DNA of 64,000 bases, taken from the NCBI GenBank assembly GCA_910586725.1, contig CAJUJL010000009.1, forward strand, positions 13,416 to 77,415, written 5' to 3'. The DNA comes from an uncultured Lachnospiraceae bacterium (GTDB lineage: Bacteria > Bacillota > Clostridia > Lachnospirales > Lachnospiraceae). The position numbers and the translations under genes were made by a program. The notes beneath the pieces were generated by a model. That model did not search any database. It had not been told where the DNA came from and saw only the letters and a program-made list of their open reading frames with translations. Below are positions 8,617 through 17,302 of the stretch, piece by piece; the stretch's first letter is position 1, and each line of letters begins with the position of its first letter.

Positions 8617-10089
8617 TTGGAGCATATGATGCTGTTGCCGGTAACTTTCCCGATTTTGGCGGGAATGGTACTGCTGCTGAAAAAAGAATTTCAAAAAAGA
8701 AGCGCGCTGCTTTTTTATGTGGGAGGCGTGCTTGTCTTTACGGCTGCCGCCGCGCTGTACGCGATTTTTGGGATCCGTGAGGGAGTAACGCTGTTTCATC
8801 TGACTAAGACGCTGCCCGTTTATTTTAAATTGGACGCTGTGGGGCGTTATTTTTCCCTGACGCTTGTCGTTGTATGGGTTTTGGCCGGATTTTTTTCGTT
8901 TGAATATATGAAGCATGAGAAGAATGAAAAGCGTTTTTTTGGATTTTATTTGATTGTGTTCGGCGTGCTTTTGGGACTGGATTTTGCGGGAAATCTGATT
9001 ACGATGTATCTGTTTTATGAGTTGATGACGCTGACGAGCATGCCGTTTGTACTGCATACGCAGACAAAGGAATCCATTATGGCGGGGCTTCGTTATCTGT
9101 TCTTTTCTTTTGCCGGGGCGTATATGGCGCTGTTTGGCATATATTTTATCAGCCGTTACGGGACGACGCTGAACTTTACCCAGGGCGGCGTCATTGAGCT
9201 TTCCGTTTTACAGGAGCATAGCGGGCTGTTTCTTGTCGTGACATTTTTTATGCTGCTTGGATTTGGGGTAAAAGCGGGCATGTTTCCGCTGCACGCATGG
9301 CTTCCGACGGCGCATCCGGTGGCTCCGGGACCGGCTTCCGCCGTTTTGTCCGGCATTATTGTAAAGGGCGGCGTGCTTGCGGTAATTCGCGTGGTATATC
9401 AGTTAATCGGCGTTTCTTTCTTAAGAGGCACCTGGGTACAGACGGCATGGATTGCGCTTACGCTTGTTACGGTATTTATGGGGTCGATGCTTGCGTTTGG
9501 GGAGCCTGTGCTAAAAAAGAGGCTGGCGTATTCTACGGTCAGCCAGCTTTCGTATATATTGTTTGGCCTGGCCGTTATGCAGCCGGAGGCTTTTTCGGGC
9601 GCGCTTTTGCATGTGTCGGCCCATGCGTTTATTAAAGTGGCGTTGTTTTTGTGCGCGTCGGCAATTATTTACCGGACAGGGGCGACGCGTGTGGAAGAGC
9701 TGCGCGGGATTGGAAAGGGAATGCCTGTGACGCTCTGGTGTTATACGATTGTATCTCTGGGGCTGATTGGAATTCCTCCGGCAAGCGGGTTTGCCAGCAA
9801 ATGGCATTTGGCCATGGGAGCTTTGGATTCGGGGATTGCCGTATTTTCCTGGCTTGGGCCGGTTGTGCTTTTAATAAGCGCGCTGCTTACGGCGGGGTAT
9901 CTGCTTCCGGTTACGATGCAGGGATTTTTCCCGGGAGAGGGGTTTGACGCGTCCCGGTTTGAAAATAAGGAGCCGTCGTATCAGATGCTTGTTCCGCTGC
10001 TTGTTTTCGCGGCGCTGACAATTCTCATAGGGCTTGCGCCAAATCCGATTACGGATGCGTTTCTGGCATTTGCCGCGCAAGTGATGTAA
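8617..10089 (+). CDS. NuoM/MrpD-like proton-translocating subunit (second of four)
   Basis: A 490-residue Proton_antipo_M protein starting at TTG 8617, with AGGAGG at 8603-8608 giving an 8-bp spacing. It keeps the Glu in LFYELMTLTSMPF and the Lys in GVKAGMFPLHAWLPTAHP, plus the GIIVKGGVLAVIRV helix. It is followed at 13 bp by a second paralogue of almost the same length, which suggests tandem duplication. It likely forms an additional ion channel module in the antiporter membrane arm. Confidence 0.8.
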   Translation: MEHMMLLPVTFPILAGMVLLLKKEFQKRSALLFYVGGVLVFTAAAALYAIFGIREGVTLFHLTKTLPVYFKLDAVGRYFSLTLVVVWVLAGFFSFEYMKHEKNEKRFFGFYLIVFGVLLGLDFAGNLITMYLFYELMTLTSMPFVLHTQTKESIMAGLRYLFFSFAGAYMALFGIYFISRYGTTLNFTQGGVIELSVLQEHSGLFLVVTFFMLLGFGVKAGMFPLHAWLPTAHPVAPGPASAVLSGIIVKGGVLAVIRVVYQLIGVSFLRGTWVQTAWIALTLVTVFMGSMLAFGEPVLKKRLAYSTVSQLSYILFGLAVMQPEAFSGALLHVSAHAFIKVALFLCASAIIYRTGATRVEELRGIGKGMPVTLWCYTIVSLGLIGIPPASGFASKWHLAMGALDSGIAVFSWLGPVVLLISALLTAGYLLPVTMQGFFPGEGFDASRFENKEPSYQMLVPLLVFAALTILIGLAPNPITDAFLAFAAQVM

Positions 10090-10101
10090 GGAGGGGAATC
10101 T

Positions 10102-11577
10102 ATGAATGCGATATGTCTGTTTTTGGTTGTGCTGATTCCCTGTGCCGGAGGGATCCTGGTTCCGCTTGTGCCGTGGAAAAAGCGGAGCCATATGATGGTT
10201 TATCTGGAGGGGGTTGTGATTTTAAACTCCATTCTTGTCTGGACGCTGCTGTTTCACCGGCCGGACGAAATTTTTTCTCTGGTTGATTTTACCGGAAATT
10301 TAACGATTGCCTTTCAGCTTGACGGGCTTGGGACGGTTTTTGCGGGACTTGTTTCTTTTCTGTGGCCGCTTGCGACGCTGTATGCGTTTGAATATATGAC
10401 GAAAGAGCGGCATGAGAAGATGTTTTTTATGTTTTATACGATTACGTACGGCGTGACGCTCGGCATTTCCCTGGCGGAAAATTTTCTGACGATGTATTGC
10501 TTTTATGAGCTTTTGACGTTAGTTACGCTGCCGCTTGTGATGCATACAATGACAAGGGAAGCGATTCTTGCGAGCCGGAAATACCTGTACTATTCCATCG
10601 GCGGCGCGGCGTTTGCCTTTATCGGAATGATTTTTGTCATTACGTATGGAGACAGCATCAGCTTTGTTCTCGGCGGCGTTATGAATGCGGCGAAGCTTGC
10701 GGATGGAAAAAATCTTTTTCTTTTGATTTATGTATTCAGCTTTTTCGGGTTTGGCGTAAAAGCGGCCGTCTGTCCGTTTAATTCCTGGCTTCCCCAGGCG
10801 GGCGTGGCCCCGACTCCGGTTACGGCCCTGCTGCATGCCGTTGCCGTTGTAAAATCCGGCGCGTTTGCCATTATGCGGCTGACGTTTTACTGCTTTGGCG
10901 CAGAGTTTCTGCGGGGAACCTGGGCGCAGTATCTGCTGATGGCGGTCGTGATGTTTACGATTGTCTACGGATGCAGCATGGCGGTCAAAGAAACGCATCT
11001 GAAACGGCGGCTTGCGTATTCGACCATCAGCAATCTTTCTTATATTTTGTTCGGCGTTTTGATTATGACGCCGCTTGGGCTGGTGGGAGCTTTGAGCCAT
11101 ATGGTGTTTCACGCGTTTATGAAAATCTGCTCGTTTTTCTGCGCCGGGGCGATTATGCATCAGAGTGAGAGGCATTATATTCATCAGCTGGACGGCTTTG
11201 CAAGAAAAATGCCGAAAGTGTTTGCGATTTTTACGGTATCGGCGTTTGCATTAATAGGCGTGCCGGGGCTTTGCGGATTTATCAGCAAGTGGAATCTGGC
11301 GACTGCGGCTGTGGGAAGCGGAAATATCCTTTCGTATTTTGGCGTGGCCGCGCTTTTGCTCAGCGCGCTTCTTACGGCGATTTATATGCTTGGCATTGTG
11401 GTGCGGGCATATTTTCCGGCGGCAGATTTTGATTATGAGACGATTGCGGATGTGAAAGATCCCAACTGGAAGATGCTGCTTCCGCTGTTTGTGTTTGCGG
11501 TGGCCATCGTGGGGTTTGGCCTTTGTTCGGAACCTTTTACAAACCTGTTCTTAGCTGTGGCGCACGGAAGCTTTTAG
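10102..11577 (+). CDS. NuoM/MrpD-like proton-translocating subunit (third of four)
   Basis: A 491-residue paralogue of the preceding gene, with a strong AAGGAGG ribosome site overlapping the upstream stop. The Glu (CFYELLTLVTLPLVMHT) and Lys (GVKAAVCPFNSWLPQ, VVKSGAFAIMRL) are conserved. It differs from its neighbours at the helix after the Lys: PFNSWLPQAGVAPTP replaces the usual PLHAWLPxAHPVAP, so the His is replaced by Asn. This could change proton relay. Confidence 0.8.
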   Translation: MNAICLFLVVLIPCAGGILVPLVPWKKRSHMMVYLEGVVILNSILVWTLLFHRPDEIFSLVDFTGNLTIAFQLDGLGTVFAGLVSFLWPLATLYAFEYMTKERHEKMFFMFYTITYGVTLGISLAENFLTMYCFYELLTLVTLPLVMHTMTREAILASRKYLYYSIGGAAFAFIGMIFVITYGDSISFVLGGVMNAAKLADGKNLFLLIYVFSFFGFGVKAAVCPFNSWLPQAGVAPTPVTALLHAVAVVKSGAFAIMRLTFYCFGAEFLRGTWAQYLLMAVVMFTIVYGCSMAVKETHLKRRLAYSTISNLSYILFGVLIMTPLGLVGALSHMVFHAFMKICSFFCAGAIMHQSERHYIHQLDGFARKMPKVFAIFTVSAFALIGVPGLCGFISKWNLATAAVGSGNILSYFGVAALLLSALLTAIYMLGIVVRAYFPAADFDYETIADVKDPNWKMLLPLFVFAVAIVGFGLCSEPFTNLFLAVAHGSF

Positions 11578-11617
11578 GAATGGAAAGACGTAGGAATATG
11601 ATTTTGGAGGAACGAAT

Positions 11618-13711
11618 ATGGAGAATATTTATTTCATTTTGATTTTTCTCCCGGTTTTTTTAGCGTTTGCCGCCTTTTTTGCGGATAAAAAAGCGGCGGG
11701 CGGTTCGGAGAAGAAAAAAGGATGGCAAAAAATCAGGGATGCGTCTTCCATTGCGGCGGGCGTGGCGGAATTTATCTTTATGGGGATGCTTGCGTTTTAC
11801 GGCATGGGGAGCGAACTGTGTCTGCCGAATGTCTGCGGCATGGGACTTTCGTTTACGCTGGACGGATTTCGCGGCGTATATGGCCTTGTGGCGGCGTTTA
11901 TGTGGATGATGACGCTTTTCTTTTCGAGAGAATATCTTTCGCATGAAGAGCATTTGGGAAGATATTATTTTTTCCAGCTTGTGACGCTCTCGGCGACGCT
12001 TGGCGTATTTTTGTCGGCGGATTTGTTTACGACGTTTGTCTTTTTTGAAGTGATGTCGTTTACTTCTTATGTCTGGGTGGTGCAGGAGGAGACGCCCGGA
12101 GCAAGAAAAGCGGCCGAAACTTATCTTGGCGTGGCCGTGATTGGCGGCATGACGCTTTTGATGGGGCTGTTTCTTTTGTATCATACGCTTGGGACGCTTG
12201 AAATGTCAGAGCTTCTTGCGGCTGCTTCTGCGTGTGAGGAAAAAGGACTGCTTTATATTGCCGGCTGCTGTACGCTGGTTGGATTTGGAGCGAAAGCGGG
12301 CGCGTTCCCGCTGCATATCTGGCTTCCAAAGGCCCATCCGGTCGCTCCGGCTCCGGCGTCCGCGCTGCTTTCCGGAATTTTGACGAAAGCGGGCATTTTC
12401 GGCGTTCTGGCTGTAAGCTGCAATATCTTTTTACATGATATGACGTGGGGGCTTTTGATTTTCTCCATTGGTCTGCTTACGATGTTTGGCGGCGCGCTTT
12501 TGGCTGTCTGCTCGGTGGATTTGAAAAGGACGCTTGCCTGTTCTTCCATGTCGCAGATTGGATTTATTCTGGTCGGAATTGGGATGCAGGGGATTTTGGG
12601 CGAAGAAAACGCGCTGGCTGCGCGGGGAAGCTTTTTGCATATGGTCAATCATTCTCTGATTAAGCTGGCGTTATTTCTAATAGCCGGAGTCGTGGTTATG
12701 AATCTCCATAAATTGAATCTCAATGAAATCCGGGGATTTGGAAAGAGAAAGCCGTTTTTAAAAATATGCTTTCTTTCCGGCGCGCTTGGCATTTCCGGGA
12801 TTCCGCTGTTTAACGGCTATGTCAGCAAAACGCTTTTGCATGAGAGCATCGTGGAGGGCATAGAGGCGGCGGAAGAACTTTCCGGTTTCCTTAAGATGTC
12901 GGAATGGGTCTTTTTAATCAGCGGCGGCATGACGCTTGCTTATATGACAAAGCTGTACGTAGCGGTTTTTGTGGAGGAAAACAGAGACAAAAAGGAGCAG
13001 GAACGCTTTGATAATATGAAGCGTTATATGAGCCCTTTAAGCGCGTTTGCGATTGGAGGAGCCGCCGTGATTCTTCCGGTACTGGGCGTCGTGCCAAATC
13101 TGACGTCGGATGGCCTGGCCAATCTTGGGCAGGGTTTTATGCGGGTAAGCGGAGAAATTCACCAGGTTTCTTATTTTAGCCTGGTCAACCTCAAGGGAGG
13201 GCTGATTTCGATTGCAATCGGCGTTGTTTTGTACGGGATGATCCGAAAGCTTATGATGACCGGAAAATACGGCGTCCGGGACTATAAGGACGGATGGCCG
13301 GCGTGGCTGGACTTGGAGGAGCTGTTGTACCGTCCGCTTCTGCTTCGCGTTCTGCCGTTTATTTGCAGAGTGGCATGCAGAATCTTAGACAGTCTTGTGG
13401 ACGCGGTTGTACTGATTTTGCGAAAGAGCGTGTATAAAGACAGGAAGATTCCGCATGAGCTGGCGGAGGGAACGGAATTTACGCATTTGCTGGGGCTTTT
13501 GTTTGACTGGGTGCGCCGTATGAAGAGAAAGATTCTGCGCCAGCAGGAGCCGGAGCATGAAGTTTCTTATGAACATAAGATTGCGATGCAGCGGGAGAAA
13601 TTTATGGAGACAAATGCAATTATCCAGAGAAGCCTTTCGTTTGGGCTGCTGCTGTTTTATGTGGGACTGGTGTTTACGCTGATTTATCTGTTGTATCTGG
13701 GACGCGGATAG
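11618..13711 (+). CDS. NuoL/MrpA-like large proton-translocating subunit with C-terminal extension (fourth of four)
   Basis: A 697-residue NuoL-like protein. The core has the Glu in FVFFEVMSFTSYVW and the Lys in GAKAGAFPLHIWLPKAHPVAP and GILTKAGIFGVLA. After about residue 500 it adds further helices (SLVNLKGGLISIAIGVVLYG), a charged stretch and a final membrane segment (SFGLLLFYVGLVFTLIYLLY), comparable with the lateral-helix and extra-helix C-termini of NuoL/HyfB-type proteins. A TTGGAGGAACGAAT leader precedes ATG. It lacks the DUF4040 and MnhB parts of Bacillus MrpA, which are separate genes here. Confidence 0.8.
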   Translation: MENIYFILIFLPVFLAFAAFFADKKAAGGSEKKKGWQKIRDASSIAAGVAEFIFMGMLAFYGMGSELCLPNVCGMGLSFTLDGFRGVYGLVAAFMWMMTLFFSREYLSHEEHLGRYYFFQLVTLSATLGVFLSADLFTTFVFFEVMSFTSYVWVVQEETPGARKAAETYLGVAVIGGMTLLMGLFLLYHTLGTLEMSELLAAASACEEKGLLYIAGCCTLVGFGAKAGAFPLHIWLPKAHPVAPAPASALLSGILTKAGIFGVLAVSCNIFLHDMTWGLLIFSIGLLTMFGGALLAVCSVDLKRTLACSSMSQIGFILVGIGMQGILGEENALAARGSFLHMVNHSLIKLALFLIAGVVVMNLHKLNLNEIRGFGKRKPFLKICFLSGALGISGIPLFNGYVSKTLLHESIVEGIEAAEELSGFLKMSEWVFLISGGMTLAYMTKLYVAVFVEENRDKKEQERFDNMKRYMSPLSAFAIGGAAVILPVLGVVPNLTSDGLANLGQGFMRVSGEIHQVSYFSLVNLKGGLISIAIGVVLYGMIRKLMMTGKYGVRDYKDGWPAWLDLEELLYRPLLLRVLPFICRVACRILDSLVDAVVLILRKSVYKDRKIPHELAEGTEFTHLLGLLFDWVRRMKRKILRQQEPEHEVSYEHKIAMQREKFMETNAIIQRSLSFGLLLFYVGLVFTLIYLLYLGRG

Positions 13712-13742
13712 ACAGTGGAATAATAAAGAGAGGAATTGAAAA

Positions 13743-14927
13743 ATGGAAGCATATAATGTGTTTAGAGATTTGGCGATTATTATTTTCGCGGCAAAAATGT
13801 TTGGTATTTTGGCAAGAAAATGTAAGGCTCCGCAGGTTGTGGGAGAAATTCTTGCCGGGCTTTTGATTGGGCCGGGCATGCTTGGGCTTGTGCAGCAGTC
13901 TGATTTTTTGGTGCAGATGGCGGAAGTGGGCGTCGTGCTTTTGATGTTTTCCGCGGGTCTGGAAACGGATTTAAAGGAGCTGTTAAAAACAGGGCCGGTG
14001 GCGTTTCTGATTGCATGCGCGGGCGTGTTTGTCCCGCTGCTTGGCGGCACGCTTTTGTATATGGGATTTTACGGAGCGTCGCCCTGGGGCTCTGAAGATT
14101 TTTATATAGCGGTTTTCATCGGCGTTATTATGACGGCCACAAGCGTCAGCATAACGGTGCAGTCGTTAAAGGAGATGGGAAAACTAAAAGGCCGGGTAGG
14201 GACGACGATTTTAAGCGCGGCGATTATTGACGATGTCATTGGAATTATTGTTTTGACGTTTGTCATCGGATTTAAAAATCCGGATTCTAATCCGGGAAGC
14301 GTTGTGTTTTCCACCGCGCTGTTTTTCCTGATGGCGTTTGCGGTCGGCATCGTTGTTTACCGGGTATTTAAGATACTTGACGACAGGTATCCCCATACGC
14401 AGAGGATTCCGATTTTAAGCCTTGCGCTGTGCTTTTTCTTCGCTTATGCGGCGGAGCATTATTTTGGAATTGCAGATATTACGGGAGCTTACGTGGCGGG
14501 CATCGTGCTTTGCTCCATTCGGGATTCTTCTTACATAGACCAGAAGATGGAAATCAGCTCTTATATGATTTTCGGGCCGATCTTTTTTGCAAGCATTGGC
14601 TTTAAAACGAGCATCGACCATCTCGGCGGCAGTATGCTCTTGTTTTCCGCAGGATTTGTCGTTGTGGCGCTGCTCGCGAAAATCATTGGCTGCGGGCTGA
14701 TGGCAAGGCTTTGTAAGTTTTCGTTTTCGGACAGCTTAAAAATCGGCGTGGGCATGATGACGCGCGGCGAGGTGGCGTTGATTGTGGCGCAGAAAGGCTT
14801 GTCGGTGGGTCTTTTGACGTCGGAATATTTTACATCGGTGATTCTTTTGATTATCGCTTCCAGCGTTTTTACGCCGATTCTGCTCAAGATTATGTATGCG
14901 CGGGAAGATGCGCGGCAGGGCGCGTAG
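13743..14927 (+). CDS. CPA2-family Na+(K+)/H+ exchanger (KefB/NapA-like)
   Basis: This 394-residue Na_H_Exchanger family protein has about 12 helices, CKAPQVVGEILAGLLIGP near the N-terminus, an LLMFSAGLETDLKEL segment and the IDD pair in AAIIDDVIGIIVL. No cytosolic TrkA-N domain follows, unlike KefB/KefC. It is 31 bp downstream of the antiporter gene, has its own AGAGAGGA site, and is the last gene before a strong terminator, so it is likely co-transcribed. It probably exchanges Na+ or K+ for H+. Confidence 0.85.
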   Translation: MEAYNVFRDLAIIIFAAKMFGILARKCKAPQVVGEILAGLLIGPGMLGLVQQSDFLVQMAEVGVVLLMFSAGLETDLKELLKTGPVAFLIACAGVFVPLLGGTLLYMGFYGASPWGSEDFYIAVFIGVIMTATSVSITVQSLKEMGKLKGRVGTTILSAAIIDDVIGIIVLTFVIGFKNPDSNPGSVVFSTALFFLMAFAVGIVVYRVFKILDDRYPHTQRIPILSLALCFFFAYAAEHYFGIADITGAYVAGIVLCSIRDSSYIDQKMEISSYMIFGPIFFASIGFKTSIDHLGGSMLLFSAGFVVVALLAKIIGCGLMARLCKFSFSDSLKIGVGMMTRGEVALIVAQKGLSVGLLTSEYFTSVILLIIASSVFTPILLKIMYAREDARQGA

Positions 14928-14982
14928 TGTTGGAGTTTCCGTGATAGAGCAGAAGAGACAGGAGTTGGAACAGCCAGGTATA

Positions 14983-15029
14983 CAAGGCGCAAAGTCTTCC
15001 GAAAGGGGGAGGGCTTTGCGCCTTTTTTG
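14983..15029 (+). terminator. Strong intrinsic terminator of the antiporter operon
   Basis: AAGGCGCAAAG (14984-14994) pairs perfectly with CTTTGCGCCTT (15014-15024), followed by a T-run. It closes the 4.3-14.9 kb operon. Confidence 0.92.
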
Positions 15030-15047
15030 AAAGATTTTTCGTAATAG

Positions 15048-15275
15048 TTAGAAACAGGTATCTTTGGGAGGACATGGATCATTTCCATAACTGTCTTTGT
15101 CACGAATCTGACCGTTGCGTCCATGTATTACTAATTCGCTTTGCTGGTTTATAGCCAGATCACGAGCATAAGCAATAGCGTCTTTTTGAGTATCGAAATT
15201 TTTAGTTGCCCTAAGTGAATTTTCACGTTTTACTTGCCATTGACCGTTGTTTGGTACTACATGTTGGTTTGCCAT
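15048..15275 (-). CDS. DUF2188 domain protein
   Basis: This 75-residue hydrophilic protein has the DUF2188 pattern: HVVPNNGQWQVKRENS, then TQKDAIAYARDLA, then SELVIHGRNGQIRDKDSYG. Function is unknown for the family. A GAAAGGAAT ribosome site precedes the ATG. It lies 18 bp downstream of the 85-residue gene on the same strand, so the two probably form an operon that is divergent from the AbiL-like pair. The sequence is AT-richer than the antiporter operon, consistent with acquired DNA. Confidence 0.8.
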   Translation of the reverse strand: MANQHVVPNNGQWQVKRENSLRATKNFDTQKDAIAYARDLAINQQSELVIHGRNGQIRDKDSYGNDPCPPKDTCF

Positions 15276-15293
15276 AATAATTCCTTTCTTCGC

Positions 15294-15551
15294 TTAAATG
15301 GTTGTATAATGTTTCCAAGGGATTCTTGCCGGATTTATCTTTGCAAGAAAGCGTACAATATCGCGTCTGCCATCATAAATGGGAATGCCATGTGAATTTT
15401 TAGCCATTAGTATTATTGGAATATTTCCGAAAAATGGGACAAAACCTGTACGTATATTCTCTTTGGAAAGGCTTGTAAGTACCTGCGGTTTGACTGCTAC
15501 AATCGCAAATGTAACACCCTGTTCCCTGATTTTTGCACCATGAAAATGCAT
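15294..15551 (-). CDS. Uncharacterised 85-residue protein paired with DUF2188
   Basis: I do not recognise a named family. The protein has a predicted beta-rich N-terminal half (GVTFAIVAVKPQVL) and a conserved-looking C-terminal part (GIPIYDGRRDIVRFLAKI, then NPARIPWKHY). It has no signal peptide or membrane helix. A perfect AAAGGAGG ribosome site lies upstream, which supports real translation. Being first in a two-gene unit with a DUF2188 gene suggests a shared role. Confidence 0.75.
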   Translation of the reverse strand: MHFHGAKIREQGVTFAIVAVKPQVLTSLSKENIRTGFVPFFGNIPIILMAKNSHGIPIYDGRRDIVRFLAKINPARIPWKHYTTI

Positions 15552-15679
15552 TGGCTTAACCTCCTTTTATATTTACTCGGAAGAGGCAAAACCTTTCAAA
15601 ATGATTGCAAACTTTAGCAGAGTGTGTTATGATTCAAATGCGACTTTGAATTTGCGAAAGCATTTTCATTTTGAAAGAG

Positions 15680-15705
15680 GGTGGTCTTACAGACCATCTT
15701 TTTTT
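15680..15705 (+). terminator. Orphan hairpin with T-run between divergent genes
   Basis: TGGTCT and AGACCA pair around TAC, extended by G-T pairing, and are followed by a run of T. No plus-strand gene lies upstream, so it may end a small RNA or be a leftover of transferred DNA. Confidence 0.55.
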
Positions 15706-15854
15706 GCCATACAATTAGCAAACTTAAGAATAGAATGCTAACGATCCTGTCTTAAAGATAGCATAGAAAAATTGGAATGTCAATAATAAATGTGAAAAAA
15801 TCACAAATAAATATGAATCAATTTGAAAATAGCTTAAATATCATGAGTTTTGGA

Positions 15855-15884
15855 TTGACTTTGGTGAATAAATCACATTATAAT
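15855..15884 (+). promoter_or_regulatory. Promoter of the AbiL-like pair
   Basis: TTGACT and a perfect TATAAT are separated by 18 bp, about 40 bp before the ATPase ATG. This is close to the sigma-A consensus. Confidence 0.75.
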
Positions 15885-15925
15885 ACATATGCTATATATG
15901 TAAAATTGAGAAAGAGGGTATTGCC

Positions 15926-17302
15926 ATGTTGGTTGGATTTTCTGTATGTAATTATAAGTCATTTAAATCTGGACAAAAAATATCATTCGAGGCAAGTAAA
16001 ATTACAAGGCATAAAGAACATGTTATTGTAAAGAAGAATAAGAGAATATTAAAAAGCGGGTTGATTTTTGGAGCAAACGCAGGAGGTAAAAGCAATCTGG
16101 TAAAAGCGATTCACTTTTCCAGAGAAATAATATTGAACGGATTAGATAAAGTGAATTTAAGCAAAAGTCACTTCCGGATTGAGAATGATATGTATAAGCA
16201 GCCAGGTATATTTGAATATCGTATTATCGTAGGAGATGCGGAGTATTCGTATGGGATCGTTATTTCTTATTTAAACAAGGTTATATTAAGTGAATGGTTG
16301 ATGAAAATAGAGAATTCCAATCTTGAAACATATCTTTTTAATCGAGAAGTTGACGAGAATAATATCAGCCATGCTGAAAGCGAGGTTGAGTATTCTAATA
16401 TAGATGAGAAATATAAAATGGATTTCTATTTAGAGGGATTTTCTGAAAATATTACAGAACCTTATAAAAGAAAATCCATATTAAGCGATATTGCTTTACG
16501 AGCAAGTGAAAAGGAAGGTGTATTTGCAGAAATCAGAAAAGTTTATGAATGGTTTGAGGACATTATAATTTTATTCCCAAATTCCAAGTACAACGGGTTA
16601 AATGAAGTGGCGGCGGATGATAGTAAGAAAATATTTTTTTCAAATATGGTAGATTATTTTGACACAGGAATAGAATCTGTTGAGGGTGAAAGTCAACAAA
16701 TGAATTTTGACAAAATATTAGATAACATCCCCAGAGAAGATGCTGAAAAAATAAAAATTGATATTTCTAATGCTGCGAATGAACATCCAATTATGTTTAG
16801 AGTAAATAAACAAGTATTTGAATTGAGAAAAGATGCATACGGAAATATTGTTTATAATAAATTGGTGCTGAATCATGGAAACGAAGATGATATGTTTGAT
16901 TATAATGACGAGTCAGACGGAACAAAAAGACTATTTGACCTGATACCTTTATTTTATGAAAACAGGAAAATAAGTTTAATTCTTATCGACGAAATTGATA
17001 GAAGCCTTCACACAAATTTAACCAGAAAATTTCTTGAAATATTTTATGAGATTGTTGAAGGAAGAGATTGTCAGTTGATTGCCACAACGCATGATTCAAA
17101 TTTATTGGATTTAGAGTTGCTGAGACAAGATGAAATATGGTTTGTAGAGCGTCAGGATGATCATAGTTCGAAAATATTTTCTTTAAATATATTCAAGGAA
17201 AGATTTGATAAAAAAATTGATAAAGAATATTTAATAGGCAGATATGGTGCGATTCCAATTTTTAATGAAAGATTTACATTGGAGAATATAGATGACGAAT
17301 AA
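15926..17302 (+). CDS. AbiLi-like AAA-family ATPase (phage defence)
   Basis: This 458-residue ATPase of the SMC/RecF-like AAA_15/AAA_21 group has an NYKSF start motif, Walker A GANAGGKSN (residues 49-57), Walker B LILIDEIDRSLH and the later ATTHDSNLLD (H-loop type). It starts at ATG 15926 after GAGAAAGAGGG. It overlaps by 11 bp an RloB-family gene. This ATPase plus RloB arrangement matches the AbiLi/AbiLii abortive-infection system of lactococcal plasmids and other nuclease-linked ATPase systems. Codon use is clearly AT-richer than in the flanks. Function in this host is inference. Confidence 0.82.
   Translation: MLVGFSVCNYKSFKSGQKISFEASKITRHKEHVIVKKNKRILKSGLIFGANAGGKSNLVKAIHFSREIILNGLDKVNLSKSHFRIENDMYKQPGIFEYRIIVGDAEYSYGIVISYLNKVILSEWLMKIENSNLETYLFNREVDENNISHAESEVEYSNIDEKYKMDFYLEGFSENITEPYKRKSILSDIALRASEKEGVFAEIRKVYEWFEDIIILFPNSKYNGLNEVAADDSKKIFFSNMVDYFDTGIESVEGESQQMNFDKILDNIPREDAEKIKIDISNAANEHPIMFRVNKQVFELRKDAYGNIVYNKLVLNHGNEDDMFDYNDESDGTKRLFDLIPLFYENRKISLILIDEIDRSLHTNLTRKFLEIFYEIVEGRDCQLIATTHDSNLLDLELLRQDEIWFVERQDDHSSKIFSLNIFKERFDKKIDKEYLIGRYGAIPIFNERFTLENIDDE

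Larger units (their letters stand above)
15552..15925. other. Intergenic region between divergent units
   Basis: An AT-rich 374-bp stretch. It holds a plus-strand hairpin with T-run (15680-15705) and a well-formed promoter for the AbiL-like pair (15855-15884). An open frame at 15777 overlaps the ATPase start and shows no coding character. No other gene is seen. Confidence 0.6.

Noticed and set aside
4334..14927. Membrane-bound NiFe hydrogenase or Complex I operon
   Set aside because: Gene order resembles Mbh, but no NiFe-binding, ferredoxin or NuoB/C/D-type gene is present in the operon.
15777..16031. Short plus-strand open frame before the AbiL-like ATPase
   Set aside because: It overlaps the promoter and the ATPase start in another frame, with no ribosome site.
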